Shown here piece by piece: positions 42,681-51,555 of a stretch of DNA of 64,000 nt. Location of the stretch: assembly GCF_004322775.1 (NCBI RefSeq), contig NZ_CP036403.1:3844001-3908000 (forward strand), written 5' to 3'. A program made the position numbers and the translations under genes. The notes below the pieces were generated by a model that saw only the letters and a program-made list of their open reading frames with translations, was not told where the DNA came from and made no database searches. Numbering within the stretch: position 1 is the stretch's first letter; each line of letters opens with the position of its first letter. This stretch comes from Ornithinimicrobium sufpigmenti. Lineage in GTDB: Bacteria; Actinomycetota; Actinomycetes; Actinomycetales; Dermatophilaceae.

Positions 42681-42690
42681 GGGTGGCCGC

Positions 42691-44778
42691 TCAGCCGGTG
42701 AGCTCCCGGGCCAGCGCGGCCGGCAGGTAGTCGTAGCGGGCGAAGGTGCGGGTGAACGACCCGGAGCCGTGGGCGACCGAGCGCAGGTCGATCGGGTAGC
42801 GGGAGAGCTCGTGCTGGGGCACGTCGGCGACGACCATCGTGTGCTCCGGCAGTCCCGCGGGCTGGGTGGCCTGCACCTGGGCCCGCCGGCCGCGCAGGTC
42901 GGCCAGGACCGCCCCCAGGTAGTCGTCTGCGACGGTCACCTCGACGGTGTCGACCGGCTCCAGCAGGGACATGGTCGACTCGTTCGCGGCGTCGCGCAGC
43001 GCCAGGCCGGCCGCCGTCTGGAAGGCCATGTCGGAGGAGTCGACCGAGTGCGCCTTGCCGTCGAGCAGGGTGATCCGGACGTCCACGCAGGGGTAGCCGG
43101 CGAGCAGCCCCTCCTGCAGCTGGGCGCGGGCGCCCTTCTCCACCGAGGGGATGAAGTTGCGCGGCACGGCCCCACCGACCACCTTGTCGACGAACTCGAC
43201 CCCGGCGCCCCGGGGCAGCGGCTCGATCTGCAGCTGGACGACGGCATACTGCCCGTGCCCACCCGACTGCTTGACCAGCCGACCCTGGGCCTGGACGGGA
43301 CGCACGAAGGTCTCGCGCAGCGAGGTGCGGACCGGCTCGGTGGCGACCTCGACGTGGTGCCGGTGCTGCAGCCGGTCCAGGACGTCCTCGACGTGGGCCG
43401 GGCCGAGCGTCCAGAGGACCAGCTGGTGGGTCTCGGCGTTGCGCTCCAGGCGCAGGGTGAGGTCCTCGGCGATGAGCCGCTGCAGCGCGTGGGCGAGCTT
43501 GTCCTCGTCCTTGGTCGCGCGGGCGTGCAGGGCGACCGGCAGCAGCGGCTCGGGCAGCAGCCAGGGCTCGACCAGGGCCGGGCGGTCGGTGCCGGAGACG
43601 GTGTCGGAGGTCTGGGCGGTCGTCAGCTTGCTGACCAGGACGACCTCGCCGGCGATCGCCGAGGACCGGGGGACGCTGCCGTCGGCGAGAGGGCTGCTGA
43701 TCTGCCCGATCCGCTCGTCGTCCTCGTCGTGACCGGGACGGCCCTCGAGCTCGCTCCCGAGCGTCCACTCCAGGTGACCGCTGACGTGCAGGCGGGCGTC
43801 GGCGGTGAGGGTGCCGGAGAAGATCCGCAGCAGGGAGAGCCGGCCGACGTAGGGGTCGGTGGAGGTGCGGATGACCTGGGCCACGAGGGGACCGTCCGGG
43901 TCGGCGGTGAGCGTGCCGAAGTCACCACCCTGAGGTGTCATCACCGCCGGCATCCAGGCTCGGTCGGGAGAGGGGAAGGAGTTGACGACCAGGTCGAGCA
44001 GCGCCGGAACCCCCACCCCGGTGGGCGGGTTGACCGGCACGACCGGGAAGAAGCGGGCGGTGGCGACGGCGGCGGACAGGTCGGCGCGCAGGCCGTCGAG
44101 GTCCAGCTCCTCTCCCGACAGGTAGCGGTCGAGCAGTCCCTCGTCCTCGGACGTCTCGATGATGGCCTCGATGAGCGGGCCGCGGTGCTCCTCGACGCGT
44201 GCCGCCTGCTCCTCGGTCAGCGGCTGGTGGGCGCCGGAGGCGTCGTGGCGCCCCTGCTCGAGGAGGTCCAGCACCCCGGTCAGCGAGCTGGGGCTGCCCT
44301 CCAGCACCGGCAGCCCGAGCGGCACGGCGTCGCCGAAGACCCGCGAGCACTCGGCCACCACCGAGTCCCAGTCGCTGCGGGCCAGCTCCAGCTGGGTCAC
44401 GGCGACGGCGCGGGGGATGCCGACGGCGTCGCACTCGCGCCACAGCATCCGGGTGGCCTCGTCGATGCCGCTGCCGGCCGCGACCACGAAGAGCACCGCG
44501 TCGGCCGCCCGCAGCCCGGCCCGCACGTCGCCCACGAAGTCGGGGCGGCCGGGGCTGTCGACGAGGGTGACCACCGTGCCGGTCGAGGGGTGCACCGTGG
44601 TGAGCACGCCCAGCTCGGTCGAGGCCTCCTCGGCCTGCTTGACGTGGCCCAGGTGACCGGTGGCGATCTGCTCGATCAGCGCGCTCTTCCCCGTGCCCTG
44701 CGGGCCGACCAGGATCACGGACCGGACCTGCGAGGCGTCCGTGGGTGGGGTGAACGAAGCGGCGCCGTGGCGGTTCAT
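42691..44778 (-). CDS. EF-G-like translational GTPase (EF-G2 / FusA2 type)
   Basis: A 695-residue GTPase of the EF-G-like group found beside canonical EF-G in actinobacteria. G1 is ILVGPQGTGKSALIEQIATG and G3 is LVDSPGRPDFVGDVRAGLRA (DSPG instead of DTPG). The G4 NKxD is replaced by VTQLELARSD, so guanine specificity may be altered. Domains II-V follow, with VKQSGGHGQYAVVQLQIEPL and GVEFVDKVVGGAVPRNFIPS (domain IV) and an EF-G C-terminus. Its function is unknown; it is not a standard elongation factor. On the minus strand TAAGGT (plus 44785-44790) lies six bases before the ATG. This promoter overlaps the 3' end of the MarR gene, so the two may also be cotranscribed. Confidence 0.9.
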   Translation of the reverse strand: MNRHGAASFTPPTDASQVRSVILVGPQGTGKSALIEQIATGHLGHVKQAEEASTELGVLTTVHPSTGTVVTLVDSPGRPDFVGDVRAGLRAADAVLFVVAAGSGIDEATRMLWRECDAVGIPRAVAVTQLELARSDWDSVVAECSRVFGDAVPLGLPVLEGSPSSLTGVLDLLEQGRHDASGAHQPLTEEQAARVEEHRGPLIEAIIETSEDEGLLDRYLSGEELDLDGLRADLSAAVATARFFPVVPVNPPTGVGVPALLDLVVNSFPSPDRAWMPAVMTPQGGDFGTLTADPDGPLVAQVIRTSTDPYVGRLSLLRIFSGTLTADARLHVSGHLEWTLGSELEGRPGHDEDDERIGQISSPLADGSVPRSSAIAGEVVLVSKLTTAQTSDTVSGTDRPALVEPWLLPEPLLPVALHARATKDEDKLAHALQRLIAEDLTLRLERNAETHQLVLWTLGPAHVEDVLDRLQHRHHVEVATEPVRTSLRETFVRPVQAQGRLVKQSGGHGQYAVVQLQIEPLPRGAGVEFVDKVVGGAVPRNFIPSVEKGARAQLQEGLLAGYPCVDVRITLLDGKAHSVDSSDMAFQTAAGLALRDAANESTMSLLEPVDTVEVTVADDYLGAVLADLRGRRAQVQATQPAGLPEHTMVVADVPQHELSRYPIDLRSVAHGSGSFTRTFARYDYLPAALARELTG

Positions 44779-44787
44779 GACCAGACC

Positions 44788-45288
44788 TTACGCCTTGGGG
44801 ACGGGCCGCCCCTGGAAGGTTTGCGGACCACCGGACCCGTCGATCTCACGGGCGATGTCGCGCAGCCGCTCGGCCAGCCGGCAGGCCTCGGCGAGCTCGC
44901 GCTCATCGAGCCGCTCGATGAGCAGCTCCCTCGCCTGCTGCCCCGGGGTCTCGAGGCGCACGAGCACCGTCAGCCCCTCGTGGGTGGGGTGCAGCAGCAC
45001 CCGTCGACGGTCGACCGGGTCCGGCTCGCGCTCGATCCAGCCCTTGGCCACGATGCGGTCCACGATGCCGCTCATCGTCGAGGTGCTGACCCCGATCTGC
45101 TCCGCGAGGTCCTGGCCCGACATCCCCGGGGTGCCGCGCAGCAGGGACAGCACCTGCAGCTGACGCAGGGTGAGGTCCGGCACCTCCTGCACGCCCACCC
45201 ACCGCATGGTGGTGGTATGCAGCTCGGCCTCGGCCGCCCCCAGCCGGGCGGTCAGCTCCTCACGGTCCGAGGTCGCGTCCGTGCTCAT
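44788..45288 (-). CDS. MarR family transcriptional regulator
   Basis: A 166-residue regulator with a winged helix-turn-helix core (about 35-115): LTLRQLQVLSLLRGTPGMSG, QDLAEQIGVSTSTMSGIVDR, the wing WIEREPDPVDRRRVLLHPTH and a helical C-terminus ERLDERELAEACRLAERLRD. A GGAGGAGG site precedes the ATG at 45288. The gene is divergent from the RND exporter gene, and a perfect inverted repeat lies in the 74-base gap, so it most likely represses the exporter and itself until a ligand is bound. The EF-G-like gene lies directly downstream. Confidence 0.93.
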   Translation of the reverse strand: MSTDATSDREELTARLGAAEAELHTTTMRWVGVQEVPDLTLRQLQVLSLLRGTPGMSGQDLAEQIGVSTSTMSGIVDRIVAKGWIEREPDPVDRRRVLLHPTHEGLTVLVRLETPGQQARELLIERLDERELAEACRLAERLRDIAREIDGSGGPQTFQGRPVPKA

Positions 45289-45330
45289 CCCAGCCTCCTC
45301 CCAGTTGGCTTCAGACGATTGATTCGGTCG

Positions 45331-45353
45331 AGGCGAACTATTCGCCTTAGGCT
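45331..45353. promoter_or_regulatory. MarR-type operator and -10 box of the RND exporter
   Basis: AGGCGAA (45331-45337), CTA, TTCGCCT (45341-45347) form a perfect inverted repeat directly before the -10 box TAGGCT (45348-45353) of the exporter gene, whose ATG at 45363 lies nine bases later. Such a position between -35 and -10 is classical for MarR repression. Confidence 0.75.
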
Positions 45354-45362
45354 AGGCATCCT

Positions 45363-48300
45363 ATGTCACGCCTGACGTTCTTCAGCGTGCGCAACCGCGC
45401 CCTCATCGCCCTCGCCACCGTCTTCGGCATCCTCGCCGGCCTGTGGTCCGCCTCCGCCCTGCCTCGGGAGCTCTTCCCCTCCCTGCAGTTCCCGGTCCTG
45501 GTGGTCGCCACCCCGGTCACCGGCTCCAGCTCCTCGGTCGTCGAGGAGCAGGTCACCCGGCCGATCGAGACGGCCGCGCAGGGGCTGAACAACGTGGTCG
45601 AGGTGCAGTCCACCTCCACCGACGGGTTCTCCTCGGTCATCGTCGAGCTGGACTACGGCACCGACATGGGGGCGGCCCAGACCGACCTGCAGCGCGTCGT
45701 GCTGGCGCTGCCGCAGCTGCCGGACACCGCCAACCCGCAGATCATCGCCGGCAACCTCGATGACTTCCCGATCATCCAGATGTCGGCCAGCGGGGGCGAG
45801 GACGTCGACGGCGAGGAGCTGGTGGACCGGCTCGAGCGCTTCGTGCTGCCCGAGATCGAGGACCTGGACGGTGTGCGCTCCGCGACCCTGTCCGGTGTCG
45901 CGGACCGGGTGGTGACGATCGACCTGGACGAGGAGGCGGCCCAGGAGGCCGGTGTCTCCGTCGCCGACGTCGGCCAGCTGCTCCAGGCCAACGGCGTGGT
46001 GCTCCCGGGCGGCCAGGTGCTCGACGGCGACACCGAGCTCCCGGTGCAGGTCGGCTCGCGGCTGACCAGCGTGGAGGAGATCGCCGAGCTGCCCCTGCTC
46101 ACGCAGGCGACGATCGGGGCGCGCACCGCGGCCCAGCAGCAGCAGGCAGCGATCGGGGAGACCGAGCAGGCGGCCCAGGAGGCGGGCGAGGCCGCCGCCG
46201 CCGACCCCACCAACCCCGAGCTGGCCGGCCAGGCGGCCGCCGCCCAGGCCGCGGCCGAGCAGGCCGCCGCCGCCGGCGACGTCGAGATCCCGGAGATCCC
46301 CACCCTCGGGGACGTGGCCGAGGTGAGCCTGCAGGAGCGGCCGGCGACGGCATACACCCGCACCAACGGGTTGGCCAGCGTCGGCCTGGCGATCACCAAG
46401 ACCCCGGACGGCAACGCGGTGGAGGTCTCGCACGCGGTGAACGAGGCGCTGCCCGAGCTGGAGCAGTCGCTGGACGGCGGCGAGCTGGTGACGATCTTCG
46501 ACCAGGCGCCGTTCATCGAGAAGTCGATCGAGGACCTGGCCACCGAGGGCCTGCTCGGACTGGGCTTCGCGGTGCTGGTGGTGCTGGTCTTCCTGCTCTC
46601 GGTCCGGCTGACGCTGGTCACCGCGCTCTCGATCCCGCTGTCGCTGCTGGTGACGCTGGTCGGGCTGAGCGCGCTGGGGTACAGCCTCAACATCCTGACG
46701 CTGGGCGCGCTGACCATCGCCATCGGGCGCGTGGTCGACGACTCGATCGTCGTGATCGAGAACATCAAGCGGCACACCTCGCTCGGCGAGGGCCGCAAGG
46801 ACGCGGTGCTCAACGGGACCAAGGAGGTCGCGGGCGCGATCACCTCGGCGACCATCGCGACCGTCGCGGTCTTCCTGCCGTTGGGCTTCGTCGGCGGGGC
46901 CGTCGGGGAGCTCTTCCGGCCGTTCGCGGTGACCGTGTCGCTGGCGATGCTGGCCTCGCTGCTGGTCGCGCTGACGATCATCCCGGTCGTGGGCTTCTGG
47001 CTGCTGGGCACGGGGCGGCGCGCCAAGCACGCGCCGGAGTCCCCGCAGACCGAGCCGGAGGAGGACGCCGACAGCGAGGCTGGCGAGGCGGTCGCGGTGG
47101 GCGGCGAGGACCGCGAGGAGGCCATGGCGGGCGCGCCCACGCGCCCGGCCGGCGACGCCCCGGACCGGCTGCAGCGCGGCTACCTGCCCGCGCTGCGCGC
47201 CTCGCTCCGGCGGCCGTGGCTGACCCTGGCGCTCGCCGCCGGGCTGCTGGTGGCCACGGTCCTCGGTGCCGGGCTGCTGCGCACCGACTTCATCGGCGAC
47301 ACGGGCGAGAACACCGTCCAGGCGACGCTGGAGATGCCGGTCGGCACCACGCTGGAGGAGACCGACGAGCAGGCCCGCGAGGTGGAGGACTGGCTCGCGG
47401 AGCGCGACGAGGTGCAGAGCTACCAGGCCACGGTCGGGTCCAGCGGCGGCATCGAGGCTGTCTTCACCGGGGCCGGGGCGAGCACGGCGACGTTCGCCGT
47501 CACCGTCGACGAGGAGGTCAGCGGGCGCAGCTTCGGCCAGGAGCTGACCAGCCACTTCGAGCCCGACCTGCCGGAGGGTGCCACCCTCACCGCGAGCGCA
47601 GGACAGGCCGGCCCGGTCGGCAGCGGTCTGTCGATCCGGGTGCAGGCCCAGGAACCGGAGGACCTCCAGGAGACCGCCGAGGCCGTCACGCAGCTGATGC
47701 GCGACACCGGCGCCGCGGACGTGGTCAACGACCTCGCCGAGACGGTGCCGACCCTGGAGGTGCGGGTCGACCGGGCCGCCGCGGCCGAGGTGGGGGTCGT
47801 CGAGGCCCAGCTGGGCCAGCTCGTGCAGGCCGCCACCGACGGGGCCACCGTGGGCCAGGTGGAGTTCGGCACCGAGCAGCTGGACATCGTCGTGCTGCAG
47901 GGTGCGGCGGAGGACGTGCAGGCGCTGGAGGAGCTCGAGGTGGCCCGAGACGCCGAGGGCGAGCCGGTGCTGCTCGGTGAGGTGGCCGAGCTGGTCGCCG
48001 GCGAGGATGCAGCCAGCATCACCCGGGTCGACGGCCTCCGGGCGGCCACGGTGACCGGCAGCTCCACCGGTGACGACCTCAGCGCGGTGACCAGCGACCT
48101 GGAGGCGCGGGTCGCGGCGCTCGACGTGCCGGAGGGCGTGCAGGTGGAGATCGGTGGCGTCAGCGCCGACCAGGAGGAAGCCTTCGCGGCGCTGGGCCTG
48201 GCGCTGGTGGCCGCCGTGGCGATCGTCTACCTGGTCATGGTGGCGACCTTCAACTCGCTGCTGCAGCCGCTGATCCTGCTGGTGTCGGTGCCGTTCGCCG

Positions 48301-48695
48301 CCACCGGCTCGGTCGCCGCGCTGCTGGTCACGCGGCAGGCACTGGACGTGACCGCCCTCGTCGGCTTCCTCATGCTCATCGGCATCGTGGTCACCAACGC
48401 GATCGTGCTCATCGACCTGGTCAACCAGTACCGCGCCCAGGGCATGGACCGCACGACCGCCGTGCTCGAGGGCGCCCGGCACCGGTTGCGGCCGATCCTG
48501 ATGACCGCCTTCGCCACCATCCTGGCGCTCGTGCCGATGGCGATCGCGCTCACCGGCGGCAGCGCCTTCATCTCCCAGCCGCTGGCGATCGTCGTCATCG
48601 GCGGACTGCTGAGCTCCACGCTGCTGACGCTGATCCTGGTGCCGGTGCTCTACGAGCTGGTCGAGCGGGGGGTCGCCCGCTTCTCCCGGAGCTGA
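45363..48695 (+). CDS. RND family efflux permease (AcrB/HAE1-like)
   Basis: A 1110-residue exporter, a rare HAE1-type protein in a Gram-positive. It starts FSVRNRALIALATVFGILAG and then has ALPRELFPSLQFPVLVVATP and GSSSSVVEEQVTRPIETAAQ. Between about 255 and 315 the first periplasmic-type loop carries an inserted Ala/Gln/Glu-rich coil (QQQQAAIGETEQAAQEAGEA...). TMs 2-6 follow with the acid residues in IGRVVDDSIVVIENIKRHTS, a charged cytoplasmic insert (about 560-600), a second loop, and TMs 8-12 ending LAIVVIGGLLSSTLLTLILV. It exports hydrophobic compounds with the proton gradient. The ATG at 45363 follows TAGGCT by nine bases. Neither a membrane fusion protein nor an outer-membrane gene is nearby. 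Confidence 0.93.
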   Translation: MSRLTFFSVRNRALIALATVFGILAGLWSASALPRELFPSLQFPVLVVATPVTGSSSSVVEEQVTRPIETAAQGLNNVVEVQSTSTDGFSSVIVELDYGTDMGAAQTDLQRVVLALPQLPDTANPQIIAGNLDDFPIIQMSASGGEDVDGEELVDRLERFVLPEIEDLDGVRSATLSGVADRVVTIDLDEEAAQEAGVSVADVGQLLQANGVVLPGGQVLDGDTELPVQVGSRLTSVEEIAELPLLTQATIGARTAAQQQQAAIGETEQAAQEAGEAAAADPTNPELAGQAAAAQAAAEQAAAAGDVEIPEIPTLGDVAEVSLQERPATAYTRTNGLASVGLAITKTPDGNAVEVSHAVNEALPELEQSLDGGELVTIFDQAPFIEKSIEDLATEGLLGLGFAVLVVLVFLLSVRLTLVTALSIPLSLLVTLVGLSALGYSLNILTLGALTIAIGRVVDDSIVVIENIKRHTSLGEGRKDAVLNGTKEVAGAITSATIATVAVFLPLGFVGGAVGELFRPFAVTVSLAMLASLLVALTIIPVVGFWLLGTGRRAKHAPESPQTEPEEDADSEAGEAVAVGGEDREEAMAGAPTRPAGDAPDRLQRGYLPALRASLRRPWLTLALAAGLLVATVLGAGLLRTDFIGDTGENTVQATLEMPVGTTLEETDEQAREVEDWLAERDEVQSYQATVGSSGGIEAVFTGAGASTATFAVTVDEEVSGRSFGQELTSHFEPDLPEGATLTASAGQAGPVGSGLSIRVQAQEPEDLQETAEAVTQLMRDTGAADVVNDLAETVPTLEVRVDRAAAAEVGVVEAQLGQLVQAATDGATVGQVEFGTEQLDIVVLQGAAEDVQALEELEVARDAEGEPVLLGEVAELVAGEDAASITRVDGLRAATVTGSSTGDDLSAVTSDLEARVAALDVPEGVQVEIGGVSADQEEAFAALGLALVAAVAIVYLVMVATFNSLLQPLILLVSVPFAATGSVAALLVTRQALDVTALVGFLMLIGIVVTNAIVLIDLVNQYRAQGMDRTTAVLEGARHRLRPILMTAFATILALVPMAIALTGGSAFISQPLAIVVIGGLLSSTLLTLILVPVLYELVERGVARFSRS

Positions 48696-48715
48696 CCGTC
48701 CGCGTCGGCGGTCAG
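48692..48715. terminator. Bidirectional terminator between RND exporter and zwf
   Basis: CTGACCG (48692-48698) pairs with CGGTCAG (48709-48715) around a ten-base loop. The stem includes the stop codons of both convergent genes (48693-48695 and 48712-48714). Confidence 0.55.
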
Positions 48716-50094
48716 CGGGGCGGGACCGTGCCCCATCCCTCCGGGCCCTGCGACCCGGCCGGGTACTCCTCGAGCGGCACCTCGTCGTGGCGCCAGGCGG
48801 TGAGGACCGGCTCGACGATCTGCCACATCAGCTCGGCCGCGTCGCCGCGGATCGACAGCAGCGGGTTGCCGTCGAGGATGCCGGCGAGCACCTCGCCGTA
48901 GGGCCGCATCCGCGGCTGACCGAGCGCGGTGTGCAGCTGGGCCTGCTCCAGGTCAAAGGGGTTGCCCATGGCGTTGACCGACACGTCCAGGGTGACCGCC
49001 CCGGGACGCAGCTGGAGCACCAGCCGGTCCGGTGCGCCGCAGTCCCGCAGCCCGTCCGGGATGTGCGCCGGCTCGCGGAAGGTGACGGTGATCTCCTTGT
49101 GCGCCACCCCCAGCGCCTTGCCGCTGCGCAGCACGAAAGGCACCCCGGCCCAGCGCTCGTTGCGGATCTCCACGACCAGCTCGGCCAGGGTCTCGGTGCC
49201 CAGCTCGGGGTCGACCCCCTCCTCCTTGGCGTAGTCGGGCACCTCCCGGTCCCCGATCCGGCCGGCGGTGTACCGGGCCCGGCGTGAGGCGGTCAGCGGG
49301 TCGTCACCCCACAGGCGGGTGGCCCGCAGCACCTGCGACTTCAGGGAGCGCATCTCCTCGGCGTCCAGGCTCGCCGGGCTCTCCATCGCGAACATGGCCA
49401 GCACCTGCAGCAGGTGCGACTGGGTCATGTCGATGAGCGCGCCGGCCTTGTCGTAGTACCCGGCCCGCCCCTCCAGGGCGAGGTCCTCGTCATACTCGAT
49501 CTCGACCTGGGCGATGTGCTCCCTGGTCCAGAGCGGCTGGAAGACGCGGTTGGCGAAGCGGAGGCCGAGCAAGTTGAGCACGGTGTTGACGCCGAGGAAG
49601 TGGTCGATCCGGTGGATCTGCTCCTCCGGCACGACGCGGGTGGCCTGCGCGTTGAGCGCTCGGGCCGAGGCCAGGTCGTGCCCGAACGGCTTCTCCATCG
49701 CCAGGCGGGTGCCGTCGGGCACGCCGATCCGCTCCAGCAGGGCGCAGACGCCGACCGTCACCTGCGGCGGGAGCGCGAAGTAGATCACCAGTGCCCCGGG
49801 CACCGAGGCGATCAGCTCGGCCAGCTGGCCCTCGTCCAGGGCGTCCGCCCGCCGGTATGCGGTCTCCCCCGCCACCCGGTCGATCGCCTCCTGCGGTGCG
49901 TCAGCCTCGGCGAACGCCTCCCGCACCCGCTGCTCCCACTCCTGCGGAGGCAGCTCGGCCCGGTCGGCGCCGAGCACCCGTACCCGCCGGTCCGGCTCGA
50001 CCTTGAGCAGGGACCCCAGGCCTGGCAGGAGCAGGCGGCGGGTGAGGTCACCGGAGGCGCCGAGGATGAGCAGCGTGGTGGGCTGGTCCGTCAT
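48712..50094 (-). CDS. zwf: Glucose-6-phosphate 1-dehydrogenase
   Basis: A 460-residue enzyme that oxidises glucose-6-phosphate to 6-phosphogluconolactone with NADP or NAD, at the entry to the pentose phosphate pathway. The nucleotide loop is LLILGASGDLTRRLLLPGLG (about 8-27), followed by EKPFGHDLASARALNAQATR and the active-site motif QIHRIDHFLGVNTVLNLLGL (usually HRIDHYLG; Tyr is Phe here). Length is slightly shorter than the usual 480-510. Upstream codons run through a Thr/Pro/His-rich stretch and are unlikely. On the minus strand TACCCT (plus 50101-50106) lies six bases before the ATG at 50094. The usual neighbours (opcA, pgl, tal, tkt) are absent, so this may be a second, isolated zwf. 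Confidence 0.9.
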   Translation of the reverse strand: MTDQPTTLLILGASGDLTRRLLLPGLGSLLKVEPDRRVRVLGADRAELPPQEWEQRVREAFAEADAPQEAIDRVAGETAYRRADALDEGQLAELIASVPGALVIYFALPPQVTVGVCALLERIGVPDGTRLAMEKPFGHDLASARALNAQATRVVPEEQIHRIDHFLGVNTVLNLLGLRFANRVFQPLWTREHIAQVEIEYDEDLALEGRAGYYDKAGALIDMTQSHLLQVLAMFAMESPASLDAEEMRSLKSQVLRATRLWGDDPLTASRRARYTAGRIGDREVPDYAKEEGVDPELGTETLAELVVEIRNERWAGVPFVLRSGKALGVAHKEITVTFREPAHIPDGLRDCGAPDRLVLQLRPGAVTLDVSVNAMGNPFDLEQAQLHTALGQPRMRPYGEVLAGILDGNPLLSIRGDAAELMWQIVEPVLTAWRHDEVPLEEYPAGSQGPEGWGTVPPR

Positions 50095-50197
50095 ACCGGC
50101 AGGGTATGCGGTGCGGGCCTGGCGGGGTGTGTGGTGCGGGGTCGGGCGGGTGTGCGGTGCGAGGCCCGCGGCGTCCTGGACGTAGTCTTGAGTCATC

Positions 50198-50740
50198 GTG
50201 AGCAGCCCCTCCTCCTGGCGTCTGGAAGACATCGCCCTCGGCGTCTTCGTCGCCTTCTTCGTCGGTTCGATGTTGCGCGGCCAGGCCATCTACTGGCTCG
50301 CCCGCGTCATCACCGACCGCGCGCTCGCGCTCGGGGAGCCGGAGGAGGGCTGGCGACGGAAGGCATACCGGTGGCTGCACAGCGACCGCGTCGCGCACGC
50401 CCGCGCGGCGCTGGCCAGGTGGGGCTGGCCGCTGGTGCCGTTCGCCTACCTCACCGTCGGGTTCCAGTCGATGGTGATGGCGGCGGCCGGCATGGTGCGC
50501 ATGTCGTGGAAGGTCTTCACGCTGGCGCAGGTGCCGGGGTCGATCGCCTGGGCGCTGATCTACACCACGGTGGGCTTCGCCTTCTGGGGTGCCTTCTTCG
50601 CCGCGGTGCAGGGCAACCCGGTCTGGGTGGTGCTGCTCCTGGCCGTGGTGACCATCGCCGTGCTCGTCGTGCGCCGCCGGCGGCGGCAGCGCGCCGCGGC
50701 CGAGGCGCCAGCAGAGGCGCAGCCGGGCCCGACGCCTTGA
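50198..50740 (+). CDS. DedA/SNARE-associated membrane protein
   Basis: A 180-residue protein with four or five TM segments. It contains LGVFVAFFVGSMLRGQAIYW, the DedA-like core RWGWPLVPFAYLTVGFQSMV with MAAAGMVRMSWKVFTLAQVPG (the reentrant-loop glycine/arginine pair), and a last TM with a basic tail. DedA proteins are implicated in lipid flipping and proton-motive-force maintenance. The GTG at 50198 is the first possible start; TAGTCT (50182-50187) lies ten bases upstream. The gene is divergent from zwf and convergent with the sortase gene; a strong hairpin separates it from the latter. Confidence 0.82.
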   Translation: MSSPSSWRLEDIALGVFVAFFVGSMLRGQAIYWLARVITDRALALGEPEEGWRRKAYRWLHSDRVAHARAALARWGWPLVPFAYLTVGFQSMVMAAAGMVRMSWKVFTLAQVPGSIAWALIYTTVGFAFWGAFFAAVQGNPVWVVLLLAVVTIAVLVVRRRRRQRAAAEAPAEAQPGPTP

Positions 50741-50797
50741 TCGCCAGCCGGGCCCTCCGTGTCCTCGCGGGGCTGTCAGCCGACCTTGAGCCGCTTA

Positions 50798-50835
50798 GTC
50801 ATGGGTGAGCCGGTTCTTGCCGGCTCACCCATGAC
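50798..50835. terminator. Perfect 16-bp hairpin between DedA-like and sortase genes
   Basis: The 16 bases at 50798-50813 (GTCATGGGTGAGCCGG) are exactly complementary to 50820-50835 around the loop TTCTTG. It sits between convergent genes and should serve as a bidirectional terminator. A second, weaker inverted repeat, AGGTGTG/CACACCT (50847-50853 and 50865-50871), follows. GACCTTGAGCCGCT at 50782-50795, just in front of the hairpin, also occurs at 5348-5361. Confidence 0.75.
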
Positions 50836-50888
50836 ATGCCGGCTAGAGGTGTGACCGACGAGGACACACCTGAAGGAGACACCCCGAG

Positions 50889-51476
50889 CTAGTTGCCGGT
50901 CTCCTCGGCGATCGCGACGAAGTTGGCGCGGGTGTGGCCGTCGGCGCGCTGCCCGAGGGACTCGTCGCAGGTGATGAGCGCGACGCGGGCGACGTCGTCC
51001 TGGTTGTCCCAGACGGCCGGCATCCGTTGCAGGCCCTCCTTGGAGACCTGCTGGGTGCGCTTGACGACGAACTCGCGGGTGTCGCCGTTGCCGTAGCCGA
51101 TGGTGACGATGTCGCCGGGCGTCACCTCGCCGAGGTCGTAGAAGACGTCGGGCTCGTCGTAGTAGGTGACGTGGCCGGCGATCACCGCGGTCCCCACCTG
51201 CCCGGGAACCACGCGGCCGGAGCCGACGTGCCAGATCACGTCACCCTGGTCCGGGTTGATCGTGCCTTGCGGGGTCAGCCCTTCCGGCGTGATCGGCTCC
51301 TGGTCCAGGCCGGCCGACTCCACGCTCACCCAGGCGGGAGCGTCCGGCCCGTCGGCGCTGATGGGATGGCCGGAGGTCCCCTCGATGGCGCCGACAGCCT
51401 GCACCGCCAGGGTGCTCACGCCGAGGGTGGCGACGAGCAGGCCGGTCGGGACGAGAAGTCGGTGTCCTCCGGTCAT
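50889..51476 (-). CDS. Class E/F-type sortase
   Basis: A 195-residue transpeptidase. A single N-terminal TM (about 6-29: LLVPTGLLVATLGVSTLAVQ) is followed by a linker and the sortase beta-barrel. Catalytic residues are His in GTAVIAGHVTYYDE, Cys in RVALITCDES and Arg in HTRANF. The short size, no class-A type N-terminal extension, and the TxTC-like site point to the class E/F group of actinobacteria. It covalently anchors exported proteins. The ATG at 51476 has AGGA five bases upstream; the frame stays open further upstream (to 51620), but that stretch overlaps the preceding gene. The preceding gene, 79 bases upstream in the same direction, encodes a protein with a C-terminal anchor and is the likely substrate. 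Confidence 0.85.
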   Translation of the reverse strand: MTGGHRLLVPTGLLVATLGVSTLAVQAVGAIEGTSGHPISADGPDAPAWVSVESAGLDQEPITPEGLTPQGTINPDQGDVIWHVGSGRVVPGQVGTAVIAGHVTYYDEPDVFYDLGEVTPGDIVTIGYGNGDTREFVVKRTQQVSKEGLQRMPAVWDNQDDVARVALITCDESLGQRADGHTRANFVAIAEETGN

Positions 51477-51555
51477 GGTGTCCTGAGTGTCGGTGTTCTT
51501 CGTCTCGGTATTCTTCGCCCGGGTCGGTCCCGGGTGTCCGTCAGACCGGGCAGCC

